Shown here: piece by piece, positions 6,534 through 14,102 of the stretch
Layout of the letters: each line of letters begins with the position of its first letter
How positions within the stretch are numbered: position 1 is the stretch's first letter
From: UBA6080 sp964607515
Lineage (GTDB): Bacteria; Fermentibacterota; Fermentibacteria; Fermentibacterales; JCC-6
Assembly (NCBI GenBank): GCA_964607515.1
Contig: CAZSKU010000032.1
Coordinates: forward strand, 1-21,642
DNA length: 21,642 nucleotides
Direction of reading: 5' to 3'
Program-made: the position numbers and the translations under genes
Notes under the pieces: model-generated
Database searches by the model: none
Seen by the model: the letters and a program-made list of their open reading frames with translations, nothing else
Told to the model about the DNA's origin: nothing

Positions 6534-7187
6534 ATGGGACAGAAAACCAATCCTATCGGCCTCAGGCTGGGCATCACCAGGAGCTGGGACTCGGTCTGGT
6601 TCGCCAGGGGCAAGAGTTTCGCCAGACTGGTGGAGGAAGACGCCAGGATCAGGAAGTACATCCTCATGAACCCGCTCCTGGACAAGGCCCAGATCAGCAA
6701 GGTCTCAATTCTCCGGAAGCCCCAGGAAGTGCACATCGCCATCAGCACCGCCCGTCCCGGAATGGTCATCGGCACCAGGGGCAAGACCATCGACAAACTC
6801 ACCAGCGAACTCACGGCTCTCACCGACAAGGCCGTGAAGGTCAAGGTTGATCAGATCGACAACCCCGAGGTCAGCGCCACCCTGGTGGCCGAGAACGTCG
6901 CCAGGCAGCTGGAGAACAGGGTTTCCGTGAGAAGGGCGATAAAGAGAACCATCTCCGACACCATGAGGGCCGGAGCCCTGGGTATCAAAGTATCCTGCTC
7001 CGGAAGGCTCGGCGGCGCGGAGATGTCCCGGGTCAACACCTACCACGAGGGCAGGGTTCCCCTGCACACCCTCAGGGCGGACATCGACTTTGCCAGAGCC
7101 GTGGCCCGGACAACCTACGGTGTAATAGGCGTTAAGGTCTGGATCTACGTGGGCGACGTTCATGAGGCCCCCGTGGCCGGATCCTGA
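6534..7187 (+). CDS. rpsC: 30S ribosomal protein S3
   Basis: S3 helps form the mRNA entry channel and helicase. The 217 residues begin MGQKTNPIGLRLGITRSWDS and contain the KH-type motif RPGMVIGTRGKTIDKL, then RRAIKRTISDTMRAGALGIKV and CSGRLGGAEMSR. The C-terminus VGVKVWIYVGDV is normal, with only a short tail. Start is by homology at ATG 6534, since the frame runs open upstream through rplV. The ribosome-binding site is GAGAAGAGG. Confidence 0.97.
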   Translation: MGQKTNPIGLRLGITRSWDSVWFARGKSFARLVEEDARIRKYILMNPLLDKAQISKVSILRKPQEVHIAISTARPGMVIGTRGKTIDKLTSELTALTDKAVKVKVDQIDNPEVSATLVAENVARQLENRVSVRRAIKRTISDTMRAGALGIKVSCSGRLGGAEMSRVNTYHEGRVPLHTLRADIDFARAVARTTYGVIGVKVWIYVGDVHEAPVAGS

Positions 7188-7204
7188 AAGAGCGGTGATT
7201 CAGC

Positions 7205-7627
7205 ATGTTGATGCCAAAGAGAACAAAGTACCGCAAGCAGCAGCGGGGCCGGCTTCGGGGCAACACAAAGGGCGGAGCAGAGGTCTCCTTCGGGGAGTTC
7301 GGTCTTCAGGCCCTTGCTCCGGGATGGATCACCAGCGCTCAGATCGAAGCCGCCCGTATCGCCATGACCAGGCACATTAAGAGGGGCGGCAAGGTCTGGA
7401 TCAGGATCTTTCCCGACAAACCCATCACCGCCACGGCGGCGGAGACCAGAATGGGCAAGGGCAAGGGTCCCGTGGAAGGCTGGGTCGCTGTGATAAGGCC
7501 GGGCAGGGTGATGTTCGAGATCGAGGGAGTGGCCGTGGAGACCGCCCGGGAGGCCATGCGCCTGGCGGGTCACAAGCTTCCGTTGCCCACCCGGTTCGTG
7601 ATCAGGGATAAGGAGGCTCACCAGTGA
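7205..7627 (+). CDS. rplP: 50S ribosomal protein L16
   Basis: L16 lies at the A-site side of the 50S central protuberance. The 140 residues start MLMPKRTKYRKQQRGRL and contain LQALAPGWITSAQIEAARIAMTRH, KVWIRIFPDKPITATAAETRMGKGKG and the KLPLPTRFV tail, all typical. The start ATG 7205 is 17 bases after rpsC with only a weak ribosome-binding site. Its stop overlaps the GTG of rpmC. Confidence 0.97.
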   Translation: MLMPKRTKYRKQQRGRLRGNTKGGAEVSFGEFGLQALAPGWITSAQIEAARIAMTRHIKRGGKVWIRIFPDKPITATAAETRMGKGKGPVEGWVAVIRPGRVMFEIEGVAVETAREAMRLAGHKLPLPTRFVIRDKEAHQ

Positions 7628-7842
7628 AACCTCAGGAATTCCGGGCCATGAGCAGGGATGAGCTGGAGGAGCAGGTGAGGGAACTCCGCAGGGAGATATT
7701 CAACCTCAGGTTCCGCAAGGCCGCCCAGCAACTGGATAACCCGGTGAAGGTCCGCATGGTCCGGAAGGACCTGGCCCGGGCCCTGTCCATCCTTCACGAG
7801 ATTGACATGGGCATTGAACCCAAAGCCGGGGAAGGGAACTGA
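7624..7842 (+). CDS. rpmC: 50S ribosomal protein L29
   Basis: Small two-helix protein at the tunnel exit near L23. At 72 residues it shows ELEEQVRELRREIFNLRFRKAAQQLDNP and RMVRKDLARALSIL, the family core. GTG start (7624) overlaps the rplP stop as GTGA, with AAGGAGG upstream. rpsQ follows 2 bases later. The C-terminal acidic/basic tail (GIEPKAGEGN) is slightly longer than usual. Confidence 0.95.
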   Translation: MKPQEFRAMSRDELEEQVRELRREIFNLRFRKAAQQLDNPVKVRMVRKDLARALSILHEIDMGIEPKAGEGN

Positions 7843-7844
7843 CC

Positions 7845-8108
7845 ATGGCCGAGACAAGGATAGGCAACAGGAGAGTGCTCCGGGGAACCGTGGTCTCGGT
7901 TTCGATGGAGAAGACCGCGGTGGTGGAAGTCACCTCGGTCAAGGCGCACCCGGCCTACAAGAAGCGGGTTCGCAGCAGCAGCAGGTATTACGCCCACGAT
8001 GAGGAGAATCAGTGTGCCGTTGGAGACGTGGTCACCATAGCGGAGACCCGCCCCCTGTCCAAACTGAAGAGATGGCGCCTGATCGAGATCGTGGAGAAGG
8101 CCAAGTAG
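7845..8108 (+). CDS. rpsQ: 30S ribosomal protein S17
   Basis: OB-fold primary 16S rRNA binder. The 87 residues start MAETRIGNRRVLRGTVVSVSMEKTAVVEV, with HPAYKKRVRSSSRYYAHDE and GDVVTIAETRPLSKLKRWRL, the complete S17 signature. Located in the normal spc position between rpmC and rplN. ATG start with GGGGAAGGGA ahead. Confidence 0.96.
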   Translation: MAETRIGNRRVLRGTVVSVSMEKTAVVEVTSVKAHPAYKKRVRSSSRYYAHDEENQCAVGDVVTIAETRPLSKLKRWRLIEIVEKAK

Positions 8109-8118
8109 GGAGGCCGGA

Positions 8119-8484
8119 ATGATCCAGGTGGAATCGAGGCTGAAGGTAGCCGACAACTCCGGCGCCCGGGAGGTTCTCTGCATCAAGGTGCTCGGTGGCA
8201 CCGGGCGCCGGTATGCCGGCATAGGCGACCTTATCGTGGTCACCGTGAAGGAGGCGTCCCCGGGAGGGACGGTGAAGAAGAGCGATGTGAGACGGGCGGT
8301 GGTGGTGAGGACCCGCAAGGAACTCAACCGCGCCGACGGCTCCAGTGTCAGGTTCGACGACAACGCCGCCGTGATCCTGGACGATGCCGGCCAGCCGGTG
8401 GCCACCAGGATCTTCGGACCGGTGGGGCGCGAACTCCGCCAGCGCTTCATGAAGATAGTCTCGCTGGCGCCGGAGGTGATCTAG
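8119..8484 (+). CDS. rplN: 50S ribosomal protein L14
   Basis: L14 forms an intersubunit bridge and binds IF6/RsfS-type factors. The 121 residues read MIQVESRLKVADNSGAREV, CIKVLGGTGRRYAGIGD, KKSDVRRAVVVRTRKE, and RIFGPVGRELRQ.FMKIVSLAPEVI. ATG start with a GGAGG before it. rplX begins one base after its stop. Confidence 0.97.
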   Translation: MIQVESRLKVADNSGAREVLCIKVLGGTGRRYAGIGDLIVVTVKEASPGGTVKKSDVRRAVVVRTRKELNRADGSSVRFDDNAAVILDDAGQPVATRIFGPVGRELRQRFMKIVSLAPEVI

Positions 8485-8485
8485 G

Positions 8486-8803
8486 ATGCACGTGCGGAAA
8501 GGCGACAAGGTTCTTGTCATCACCGGCAACGACAAGGGCAAGACCGGGAAGGTCCTGAAGGTTTTCCGGGACAAGAACAAGGTCGTGGTGGAGGGCATCC
8601 GGCTCATCAAGCGCCACACCCGTCCGTCCCAGAAGAACCAGCAGGGCGGCATTGTCGAGAAGGAAGCCCCGATCGACGCCTCGAATCTTCAGGTTGTGTG
8701 TCCCGACTGCGGCAAGGCCTCGGGGATGAGCCGGGTCCGGGACGAAGACGGCAAGCTCAGGCGCAGGTGCAAGGCCTGCGGCGAGATCATCTCCGCGGGA
8801 TAG
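8486..8803 (+). CDS. rplX: 50S ribosomal protein L24 with C-terminal zinc ribbon
   Basis: Assembly-initiating 50S protein near the tunnel exit. The 105 residues start with the KOW domain (HVRKGDKVLVITGNDKGKTGKVLKVF). The C-terminal half carries CPDCG at about residue 72 and CKACGE near the end, a four-cysteine zinc ribbon found in many bacterial L24 proteins but absent from E. coli. One base after the stop of rplN. No anomalies. Confidence 0.96.
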   Translation: MHVRKGDKVLVITGNDKGKTGKVLKVFRDKNKVVVEGIRLIKRHTRPSQKNQQGGIVEKEAPIDASNLQVVCPDCGKASGMSRVRDEDGKLRRRCKACGEIISAG

Positions 8804-8811
8804 GAGTCTGA

Positions 8812-9387
8812 ATGAGCGAGAAAACCATGCCCAGGCTCAAGCAGATCTACCGGCAGGAAGTCCGCGGCAAGATGCTTGAGAAGTTCAGTTATTCCAACCC
8901 CATGCAGATTCCCGGCATGTCCAAGGTCGTGATCAACATGGGTCTCGGCAAGGAAGCCATGGACAACGCCAACAACATAACCAGCGCCCAGTCACAGCTC
9001 GAGGCCATCACCGGCCAGAAGAGCGTGGTGGCCAAGGCCAGAAAATCCGTGGCGGGGTTCAGGCTTCGGGAGGGGATGCCCATCGGGGTTTTCACCACCC
9101 TCCGGGGCGACAGGATGTGGGAGTACCTGGACAGGCTGATAAATTTCGCCCTCCCCCAGGTGCGGGATTTCCGCGGACTCCCTGTCAAGGGATTCGACGG
9201 TCGCGGGAACTACAACTTCGGCGTCGAGGAACAGGCGATCTTTCCCGAGATAGACGTGGACAAGATCGACAAGTTCAGGGGGATGAACATCACAATCGTC
9301 ACCACGGCCAGGAACGATGAGGAAGGCCTCGAGCTTCTCAGCCTCCTGGGAATGCCATTCCGTCGCAGTGGCAGAAGGGGGGCGTAG
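8812..9387 (+). CDS. rplE: 50S ribosomal protein L5
   Basis: 5S rRNA binder that contacts the P-site tRNA. The 191 residues (a little longer than E. coli's 179) contain NPMQIPGMSKVVINMGLG, TGQKSVVAKARKSVAGFRLREGMPIG, TTLRGDRMWEYLDRLI, LPQVRDFRGL and the C-terminal TIVTTARNDEEGLELLSLLGMPF. ATG start preceded by AGGAG. Two bases separate its TAG stop from the rpsN ATG. Confidence 0.97.
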   Translation: MSEKTMPRLKQIYRQEVRGKMLEKFSYSNPMQIPGMSKVVINMGLGKEAMDNANNITSAQSQLEAITGQKSVVAKARKSVAGFRLREGMPIGVFTTLRGDRMWEYLDRLINFALPQVRDFRGLPVKGFDGRGNYNFGVEEQAIFPEIDVDKIDKFRGMNITIVTTARNDEEGLELLSLLGMPFRRSGRRGA

Positions 9388-9388
9388 A

Positions 9389-9574
9389 ATGGCGAAGAAG
9401 AGCCTGATCGCCAAGCAGAAGAGACCCGCAAAGTTCCAGGTGAGGAACTACAACAGGTGTTCGCTGTGCGGAAGACCCCGGGGTTTTCTGCGCATGTTCG
9501 GAATCTGCCGGATCTGTTTCAGGGACATGGCCAACAGGGGCCTTATCCCCGGAATCCGCAAGGCAAGCTGGTAG
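9389..9574 (+). CDS. rpsN: 30S ribosomal protein S14, type Z
   Basis: Short zinc-dependent S14 of 61 residues in the 30S head. The zinc knuckle is visible as CSLCGRPRG and CRICFRDMA, the C+ type form in contrast to the 100-residue zinc-free form of E. coli. It begins MAKKSLIAKQKRPAKFQVR and ends RGLIPGIRKASW, as is typical of the family. The start is fixed by homology since the frame runs upstream into rplE. Two bases follow rplE. Confidence 0.96.
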   Translation: MAKKSLIAKQKRPAKFQVRNYNRCSLCGRPRGFLRMFGICRICFRDMANRGLIPGIRKASW

Positions 9575-9587
9575 GAAGGGGAGCAAC

Positions 9588-9983
9588 ATGTCAATGACCG
9601 ACCCGATAGCCGACATGCTGACCCGGATAAGGAATGCTTCCTCTGCGGGCCACAAGATGGTGGATATCCCTGCTTCGAAACTGAAGACCAGCATTGCCAG
9701 GGTGCTCTACAACCACGGCTTCATCCTGGGATTCAGACGGATGGAAGACGGAAAGCAGGGCGTTCTGAGGGTATACCTGGCCTACAGGAACGGAACTCCC
9801 CTGATCGTGGGGCTGAAGAGGATATCAAAGCCTGGCTGCAGGGTGTACGCCGGTGTGGACGCCCTTCCCAAGGTGATGGGCGGACGAGGGGTGGCGGTGC
9901 TCACCACCCCCCGTGGCATCATCACCGACTTCGAGGCCAGAAAACACAAAGTGGGCGGCGAAGTGCTGCTCCACGTCTGGTAG
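9588..9983 (+). CDS. rpsH: 30S ribosomal protein S8
   Basis: 16S rRNA binder that in E. coli also represses the spc operon. The 131 residues start MSMTDPIADMLTRIRNA and contain PASKLKTSIARVL, LIVGLKRISKPGCRVYAG, VMGGRGVAVLTTPRGIITD and the final GGEVLLHVW. A strong ribosome-binding site (GGAAGGGGAG) precedes ATG. Normal order and spacing. Confidence 0.97.
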   Translation: MSMTDPIADMLTRIRNASSAGHKMVDIPASKLKTSIARVLYNHGFILGFRRMEDGKQGVLRVYLAYRNGTPLIVGLKRISKPGCRVYAGVDALPKVMGGRGVAVLTTPRGIITDFEARKHKVGGEVLLHVW

Positions 9984-9995
9984 CGGGGGTAGGGA

Positions 9996-10541
9996 ATGTC
10001 ACGGATCGGAAAACTTCCCATTCCCCTTCAGGGAGCCAGGGTATCGGTCTCAGGCGGAACCGTAACCGCCGAGGGGAAAAGGGGAAAGGCTTCCCTGGAG
10101 CTTCCCGAGGGCATTACGGTGGAGATCACCGGCGAGAACGTGCTGGTCCACCGCAGGGACGACTCCCCCGACCAGCGCCGCCTTCACGGAGTCACCAGGG
10201 CGGAACTGAACAACAGGATTCTGGGAGTGACCCGGGGGCATACCCGGGAACTGGTGGTCCAGGGCAAGGGTTACCAGGCGGAGATGGTCGGGAAAGCCGT
10301 GGAAATGCAGATAGGCTTTTCCCACAAAGTGGTGGCCTCGGTGCCGGAGGGGCTGGAGGTGGACCTCAAGCTTGGTCAGAACACCTTCACCCTCACCATC
10401 ACCGGGAACGACAAGCATCTCGTGGGCGGGTTCGCGGCGGCGCTGTACAAGCTCAGGCCGGTGGAGCCATACAACCTCATCGGCTTCCGCTACAGCGACC
10501 AGCAGGTCAAGCGCAAGGCCGCCAAATCCGCCACGAGCTAG
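9996..10541 (+). CDS. rplF: 50S ribosomal protein L6
   Basis: L6 sits at the base of the L7/L12 stalk near the factor-binding site. The 181 residues start MSRIGKLPIPL and contain the GVTRGHTRELVVQGKGYQAE region, the GFSHKVVASVPEGLEVDL strand and the YKLRPVEPYNLIGFRYSD C-terminal domain typical of L6. The conserved GYR(A/V) appears here as GYQA. Tail KRKAAKSATS. Start preceded by GGGGGTAGGGA. Confidence 0.96.
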   Translation: MSRIGKLPIPLQGARVSVSGGTVTAEGKRGKASLELPEGITVEITGENVLVHRRDDSPDQRRLHGVTRAELNNRILGVTRGHTRELVVQGKGYQAEMVGKAVEMQIGFSHKVVASVPEGLEVDLKLGQNTFTLTITGNDKHLVGGFAAALYKLRPVEPYNLIGFRYSDQQVKRKAAKSATS

Positions 10542-10557
10542 AAGCAGGGAGGCAGTA

Positions 10558-10920
10558 ATGGCTAGGCTCGACAGAATACAGCGCCTCCTGCGCCGGCACA
10601 GGAGAATACGGAGAAGGATTTCGGGCACCGCGGAAAGGCCCAGGCTGTTCGTCCGCAGGACCAACAGACACGTGTTCGCCTGCCTGATCGACGATGAGGC
10701 TGGAAGGACTCTCCTCTCCATGACAACGGACTCCAGGGAGATGGCGGAGGCGGCTTCCGGCAGCAAGAGCGAAAGGGCGGCGTTCCTTGGGGCCAGGCTG
10801 GCGGAGAGAGCCAGGGAGATCGGTGTTTCGAAGGTGGTGTTTGACCGGGGCGGTCATCCCTTCCACGGTAGGGTGAAGGCTCTGGCTGAAAAGGCCCGCG
10901 AAGGCGGACTGGTTTTCTAG
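10558..10920 (+). CDS. rplR: 50S ribosomal protein L18
   Basis: 5S rRNA binder with L5. The 120 residues have a very arginine-rich N-terminus (LLRRHRRIRRRISGTAERPR), then RPRLFVRRTNRHVFACLIDD and KVVFDRGGHPFHGRVKALAEKAREGGLVF. The start at ATG 10558 is set by homology and GGAGG upstream; the frame is open through rplF. rpsE begins 10 bases after its stop. Confidence 0.96.
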   Translation: MARLDRIQRLLRRHRRIRRRISGTAERPRLFVRRTNRHVFACLIDDEAGRTLLSMTTDSREMAEAASGSKSERAAFLGARLAERAREIGVSKVVFDRGGHPFHGRVKALAEKAREGGLVF

Positions 10921-10930
10921 GGGGCTTTCA

Positions 10931-11560
10931 ATGGCTGAAACAAGACAGGGCGGCAGGTCTCCCCGGGGCGAAGGCGCCGCCGGGGGCGGTCCGGGCGCCA
11001 GGGGCGGCAGGGCTCCTAAGGATCGGAAAGAGTCCAGGGTAAGACAGCGCAAGACCGAAGTGGTGGAAGACGACGGCCTGGTGGACAGGCTCATAGCGGT
11101 CAACCGCTGCGCCAAGGTGACCAAGGGCGGGAGGACCTTCGGGTTCAACGCCATCGTGGCCGTCGGGGATCAGAACGGCAAGGTCGGCGTCGGTCTGGGC
11201 AAGGCGACGGAGCTTCCCGAGTCCATCCGGAAGGCCACCGAGGCGGCCAAGAAGAGCATGATCGAGATTCCCATCGTGGACAACAGAACCCTCCCTCACG
11301 ATATCGTAGGGAAGTACGGAGCCGGCCAGGTCCTTCTCCGGCCTGCGAGCCCCGGTACCGGGGTCATCGCCGGGAGCGCCGTCCGCGCCATCATGGAGTG
11401 CGCGGGGGTCAAGGACGTACTGACCAAGGCCCAGGGCACCAGCAACCCGCACAACGTGGTCAAGGCCACCATGAGCGGGCTGACCGACCTGATAACCATC
11501 ACCAGGGTGAGCTCCATCCGGTCCAAGGTCGTCGCCGGAAGGACGGAGAGCAATGGCTGA
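10931..11560 (+). CDS. rpsE: 30S ribosomal protein S5
   Basis: S5 shapes the mRNA entry site and decoding fidelity. The 209 residues are about 40 longer than E. coli S5, owing to a Gly/Arg/Ser-rich N-terminal extension (residues 2-40). The S5 core follows: VVEDDGLVDRLIAVNRCAKV, GGRTFGFNAIVAVGDQNGKVG, GKATELPESIRKA, and VRAIMECAGVKDVLTKAQGT. Its 3' end overlaps rpmD by 8 bases. A later start is conceivable but no better candidate is seen. Confidence 0.95.
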   Translation: MAETRQGGRSPRGEGAAGGGPGARGGRAPKDRKESRVRQRKTEVVEDDGLVDRLIAVNRCAKVTKGGRTFGFNAIVAVGDQNGKVGVGLGKATELPESIRKATEAAKKSMIEIPIVDNRTLPHDIVGKYGAGQVLLRPASPGTGVIAGSAVRAIMECAGVKDVLTKAQGTSNPHNVVKATMSGLTDLITITRVSSIRSKVVAGRTESNG

Positions 11561-11744
11561 ATCGAAGCTTAGGATCACCAAGGTGAAGAGCTGCATCGGC
11601 CGGCAGGAGGTGCAGAAGAGGACCCTCGAGGCCCTCGGGCTTCGAAGGATCAACCAGGTGGTGGAACAGCCTGACAACCCCCAGACCAGGGGGATGATCT
11701 TCAGAGTCCGCCATCTCGTGAAAGTGGAAGAGGTGCAGGCATGA
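11553..11744 (+). CDS. rpmD: 50S ribosomal protein L30
   Basis: Small 50S protein of 63 residues. It shows LRITKVKSCIGRQEVQKRTLEALGLRRINQVVE and QPDNPQTRGMIFRVRHLVKVEE, the complete L30 signature. ATG lies inside the rpsE 3' end (8-base overlap), consistent with coupling, and its stop overlaps the rplO ATG as ATGA. Confidence 0.95.
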   Translation: MAESKLRITKVKSCIGRQEVQKRTLEALGLRRINQVVEQPDNPQTRGMIFRVRHLVKVEEVQA

Positions 11745-12184
11745 GAAGGCTGCAACACCTCCGTCCCGCCGACGGCGCCAAGACCGACCGCCGCCGCAGG
11801 GGTTGCGGCCGGGGAACCGGCAACGGCGGAACCGCAGGAAAGGGTCACAAGGGCCAGAAGGCCAGGGGCAAGGTGCATCCCTGGTTCGAGGGAGGCCAGC
11901 TGCCCATCCACCGGCGGATGACCCACAAGGGTTTCAGCAACGCCAAATTCGCCGTGGAGTTCCAGGTGGTGAACGTCGGCATGCTGAACAGGTTCGAGAA
12001 CGCAACCGTGGTGACCCCGGACATACTGAAGTGCGCCGGTCTCATCTCCTCCCGGAACAGGCCGGTGAAGATTCTCGGTGACGGAACCCTCGAGAAGAAG
12101 CTCACGGTGTGCGCCCACGCGTTCACCCAGACCGCGCTGGCCACCATCCAGTCCGCCGGGGGGACCGCCGAGGTGATCGCCTGA
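11741..12184 (+). CDS. rplO: 50S ribosomal protein L15
   Basis: Late assembly protein in 50S. The 147 residues contain the glycine-rich CGRGTGNGGTAGKGHKGQKA, then FEGGQLPIHRRMTHKGFSN and the C-terminal globular VILGDG-type segment (VKILGDGTLEKKLTV) ending in GGTAEVIA. Start overlaps rpmD, and the stop overlaps secY (TGATG). Canonical order. Confidence 0.96.
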   Translation: MRRLQHLRPADGAKTDRRRRGCGRGTGNGGTAGKGHKGQKARGKVHPWFEGGQLPIHRRMTHKGFSNAKFAVEFQVVNVGMLNRFENATVVTPDILKCAGLISSRNRPVKILGDGTLEKKLTVCAHAFTQTALATIQSAGGTAEVIA

Positions 12185-13488
12185 TGCGCGGTTTCGAAAA
12201 CATCCTGAAGATCCAGGAGCTGAGGAAAAAGATCTTCTACACCTTCCTCCTCCTGGCGGTTTACCGCATAGGCGGCCACATTCCGGTGCCCGGGATAGAC
12301 GGTTCCGCCCTTCAGGAGGCATTCGCCTCGGCGGGCGGGATGATGGGGATGTACGACCTGTTCGTGGGCGGCGCCCTGAGCCGGGCCAGTATCTTCGCCC
12401 TGGGCATCATGCCCTACATCTCCGCCTCGATCATCATCCAGCTGCTGACCTCGGTTGTTCCCTACTTCGAGAAGCTGAAGAAGGAGGGCGAGGCGGGGCG
12501 GCAGAAGATGACCGAGCTTACCCGGTACGGCACGGTGCTGCTGGGGCTCATCCAGGGGCTGGGAATCTCCCAGTTCATCGTGGGCATGAACCAGCAGGTC
12601 CCCGGGGTGGTTCCGCATCCGGGGGTGGGGTTTACCCTGCAGACCGTCCTGACTCTGATCACAGGCACCATCTTCGTGATGTGGCTGGGCGAGAGGATCA
12701 GCGAACGTGGCGTGGGCAACGGGATAAGCCTGATCATTTTCGCCGGCATCGTGGGCGACCTGCCCGGGGCCATCAGGTCCATGATCAACGACGTGTTCGT
12801 TCTGCAGCAGACCAGCTTCATAAGCATGGTGTTCCTGCTGGTGTTCATGTTTGCCGTGGTGGCCTTCGTGGTGCTCATGACCGAGGCCCAGAGGAAGATT
12901 CCGGTGACCTACGCCAAACAGGTCCGGGGCAGGAAAGTCTACGGAGGCCAGAGCACCTTCATCCCCATCCGGCTCAACACCGCCGGGGTGATCCCGGTGA
13001 TCTTCGCCCAGTCCTTCATGATGTTCCCGTCGTCCATCGCCATGTTCTTCCCCAACTCCGGCATAGACAACTGGGTCAACAGCTGGCTCTCCCCCGGAGG
13101 GATGCTTTACAACATCGTTTACGCCGTGCTGATCATCGTGTTCGCCTACGTCTACACGGCCATCACCTTCAATCCGCAGGACCTGGCTGACAACATGAGG
13201 AAGTACGGCGGGTTCATTCCCGGAAGAAAACCGGGCAAGTCCACGGCCAAGTACATCGAGCGGGTGCTGGTAAGGGTGACCCTTCCCGGGGCCATCTTCC
13301 TGGCCCTCATAGCGGTGCTTCCCATGGTCCTGATCAGGCATGTCGGGGTGAACTTCCAGTTCGGGGGCACCAGCCTGCTGATCGTGGTGGGCGTGGCCCT
13401 GGAAACTCTCAGGCAGATCGAGACGCACCTGCTCATGAGGCACTACGACGGCTTCCTGGCCAAGGGAAGGATCCGGGGCAGGAGATGA
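12184..13488 (+). CDS. secY: Preprotein translocase channel subunit SecY
   Basis: Central ten-helix channel of the SecYEG translocon in the inner membrane. The 434 residues show the N-terminal helix and lumen loop, the plug region SRASIFALGIMPYISASIIIQLL, ISERGVGNGISLIIF, the cytoplasmic loop QRKIPVTYAKQVRG with IPIRLNTAGVIPVIFAQS, and the final helix VVGVALETLRQIETHLLMRHY. The start is ATG 12184, overlapping the rplO stop as TGATG; the upstream frame is a shadow of rplO. It overlaps adk as ATGA. Confidence 0.97.
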   Translation: MRGFENILKIQELRKKIFYTFLLLAVYRIGGHIPVPGIDGSALQEAFASAGGMMGMYDLFVGGALSRASIFALGIMPYISASIIIQLLTSVVPYFEKLKKEGEAGRQKMTELTRYGTVLLGLIQGLGISQFIVGMNQQVPGVVPHPGVGFTLQTVLTLITGTIFVMWLGERISERGVGNGISLIIFAGIVGDLPGAIRSMINDVFVLQQTSFISMVFLLVFMFAVVAFVVLMTEAQRKIPVTYAKQVRGRKVYGGQSTFIPIRLNTAGVIPVIFAQSFMMFPSSIAMFFPNSGIDNWVNSWLSPGGMLYNIVYAVLIIVFAYVYTAITFNPQDLADNMRKYGGFIPGRKPGKSTAKYIERVLVRVTLPGAIFLALIAVLPMVLIRHVGVNFQFGGTSLLIVVGVALETLRQIETHLLMRHYDGFLAKGRIRGRR

Positions 13489-14102
13489 TAGTCACCTTCT
13501 TCGGTTCACCCGGATCCGGCAAGGGCACCCAGGCGGAGCTGGCAGCGGAGGCCGTGGGGCTTGCCCACGTCTCCACCGGCGGGCACTTCCGCCGGGAGAT
13601 CCGTGAGGATACCGCCCTTGGCCGTGAGATCCGGGAGGTAATCGAAGGGGGAAACCTGGTTCCGGACCGGCTGGTGAACCGCATCGTCTTCGATCTGCTG
13701 GACGGCCTTCCGGGAGTCCTGCTGGACGGTTATCCCAGGAACGTATTCCAGGCCCGCAGCCTGGACGCCTTTCTGGAGAAGCAGGGACGACGTCTCGACC
13801 TGGCGGTGTTCCTGGACGTTCCGGAAGCCGAAGCCGTGGGGCGTCTGGAGGGCAGAAAACACTGCGCCTCGTGCGGAGCCCCGGCGTCTTCGACGGACGA
13901 AACCTGCGGAGCCTGCGGTTCGGGGCTGGTGCGAAGAAACGACGACGATCCGGCGGTCATCCACCGGCGTTTCGTGGAGTACCACAGACAGACCAGACCT
14001 CTGGAAAGGTATTACCATGACAGGCTGGTGATGGTGAACGGCCTGGGGACCGTCGAGCAGGTGCACCGGAGGGTGTTGAAGGCGATGGAACCATGGCGGT
14101 AG
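13485..14102 (+). CDS. adk: Adenylate kinase, zinc-LID type, divergent
   Basis: Catalyses ATP + AMP = 2 ADP. The P-loop is FFGSPGSGKGTQ, and the AMP-binding DGYPRN (usually DGFPRT) and YHRQTRPLERYY region are visible. The LID has CASC and CGAC, giving a zinc finger, but the span between them is short. The normally conserved STGDMLR reads STGGHFRR, and the C-terminal D-G pair (V-D-G) reads VNG. So the family is clear but several substrate-contact residues differ. The 205 residues are a little shorter than usual. ATGA overlap with secY and a 10-base overlap with map, as in the classic secY-adk-map order. Confidence 0.9.
   Translation: MIVTFFGSPGSGKGTQAELAAEAVGLAHVSTGGHFRREIREDTALGREIREVIEGGNLVPDRLVNRIVFDLLDGLPGVLLDGYPRNVFQARSLDAFLEKQGRRLDLAVFLDVPEAEAVGRLEGRKHCASCGAPASSTDETCGACGSGLVRRNDDDPAVIHRRFVEYHRQTRPLERYYHDRLVMVNGLGTVEQVHRRVLKAMEPWR

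Noticed and set aside
11845..13443. A 532-codon open frame on the minus strand antisense to secY and rplO
   Set aside because: His/Asp/Gly-rich translation of the opposite strand of clearly real secY; a result of GC-rich codon bias.
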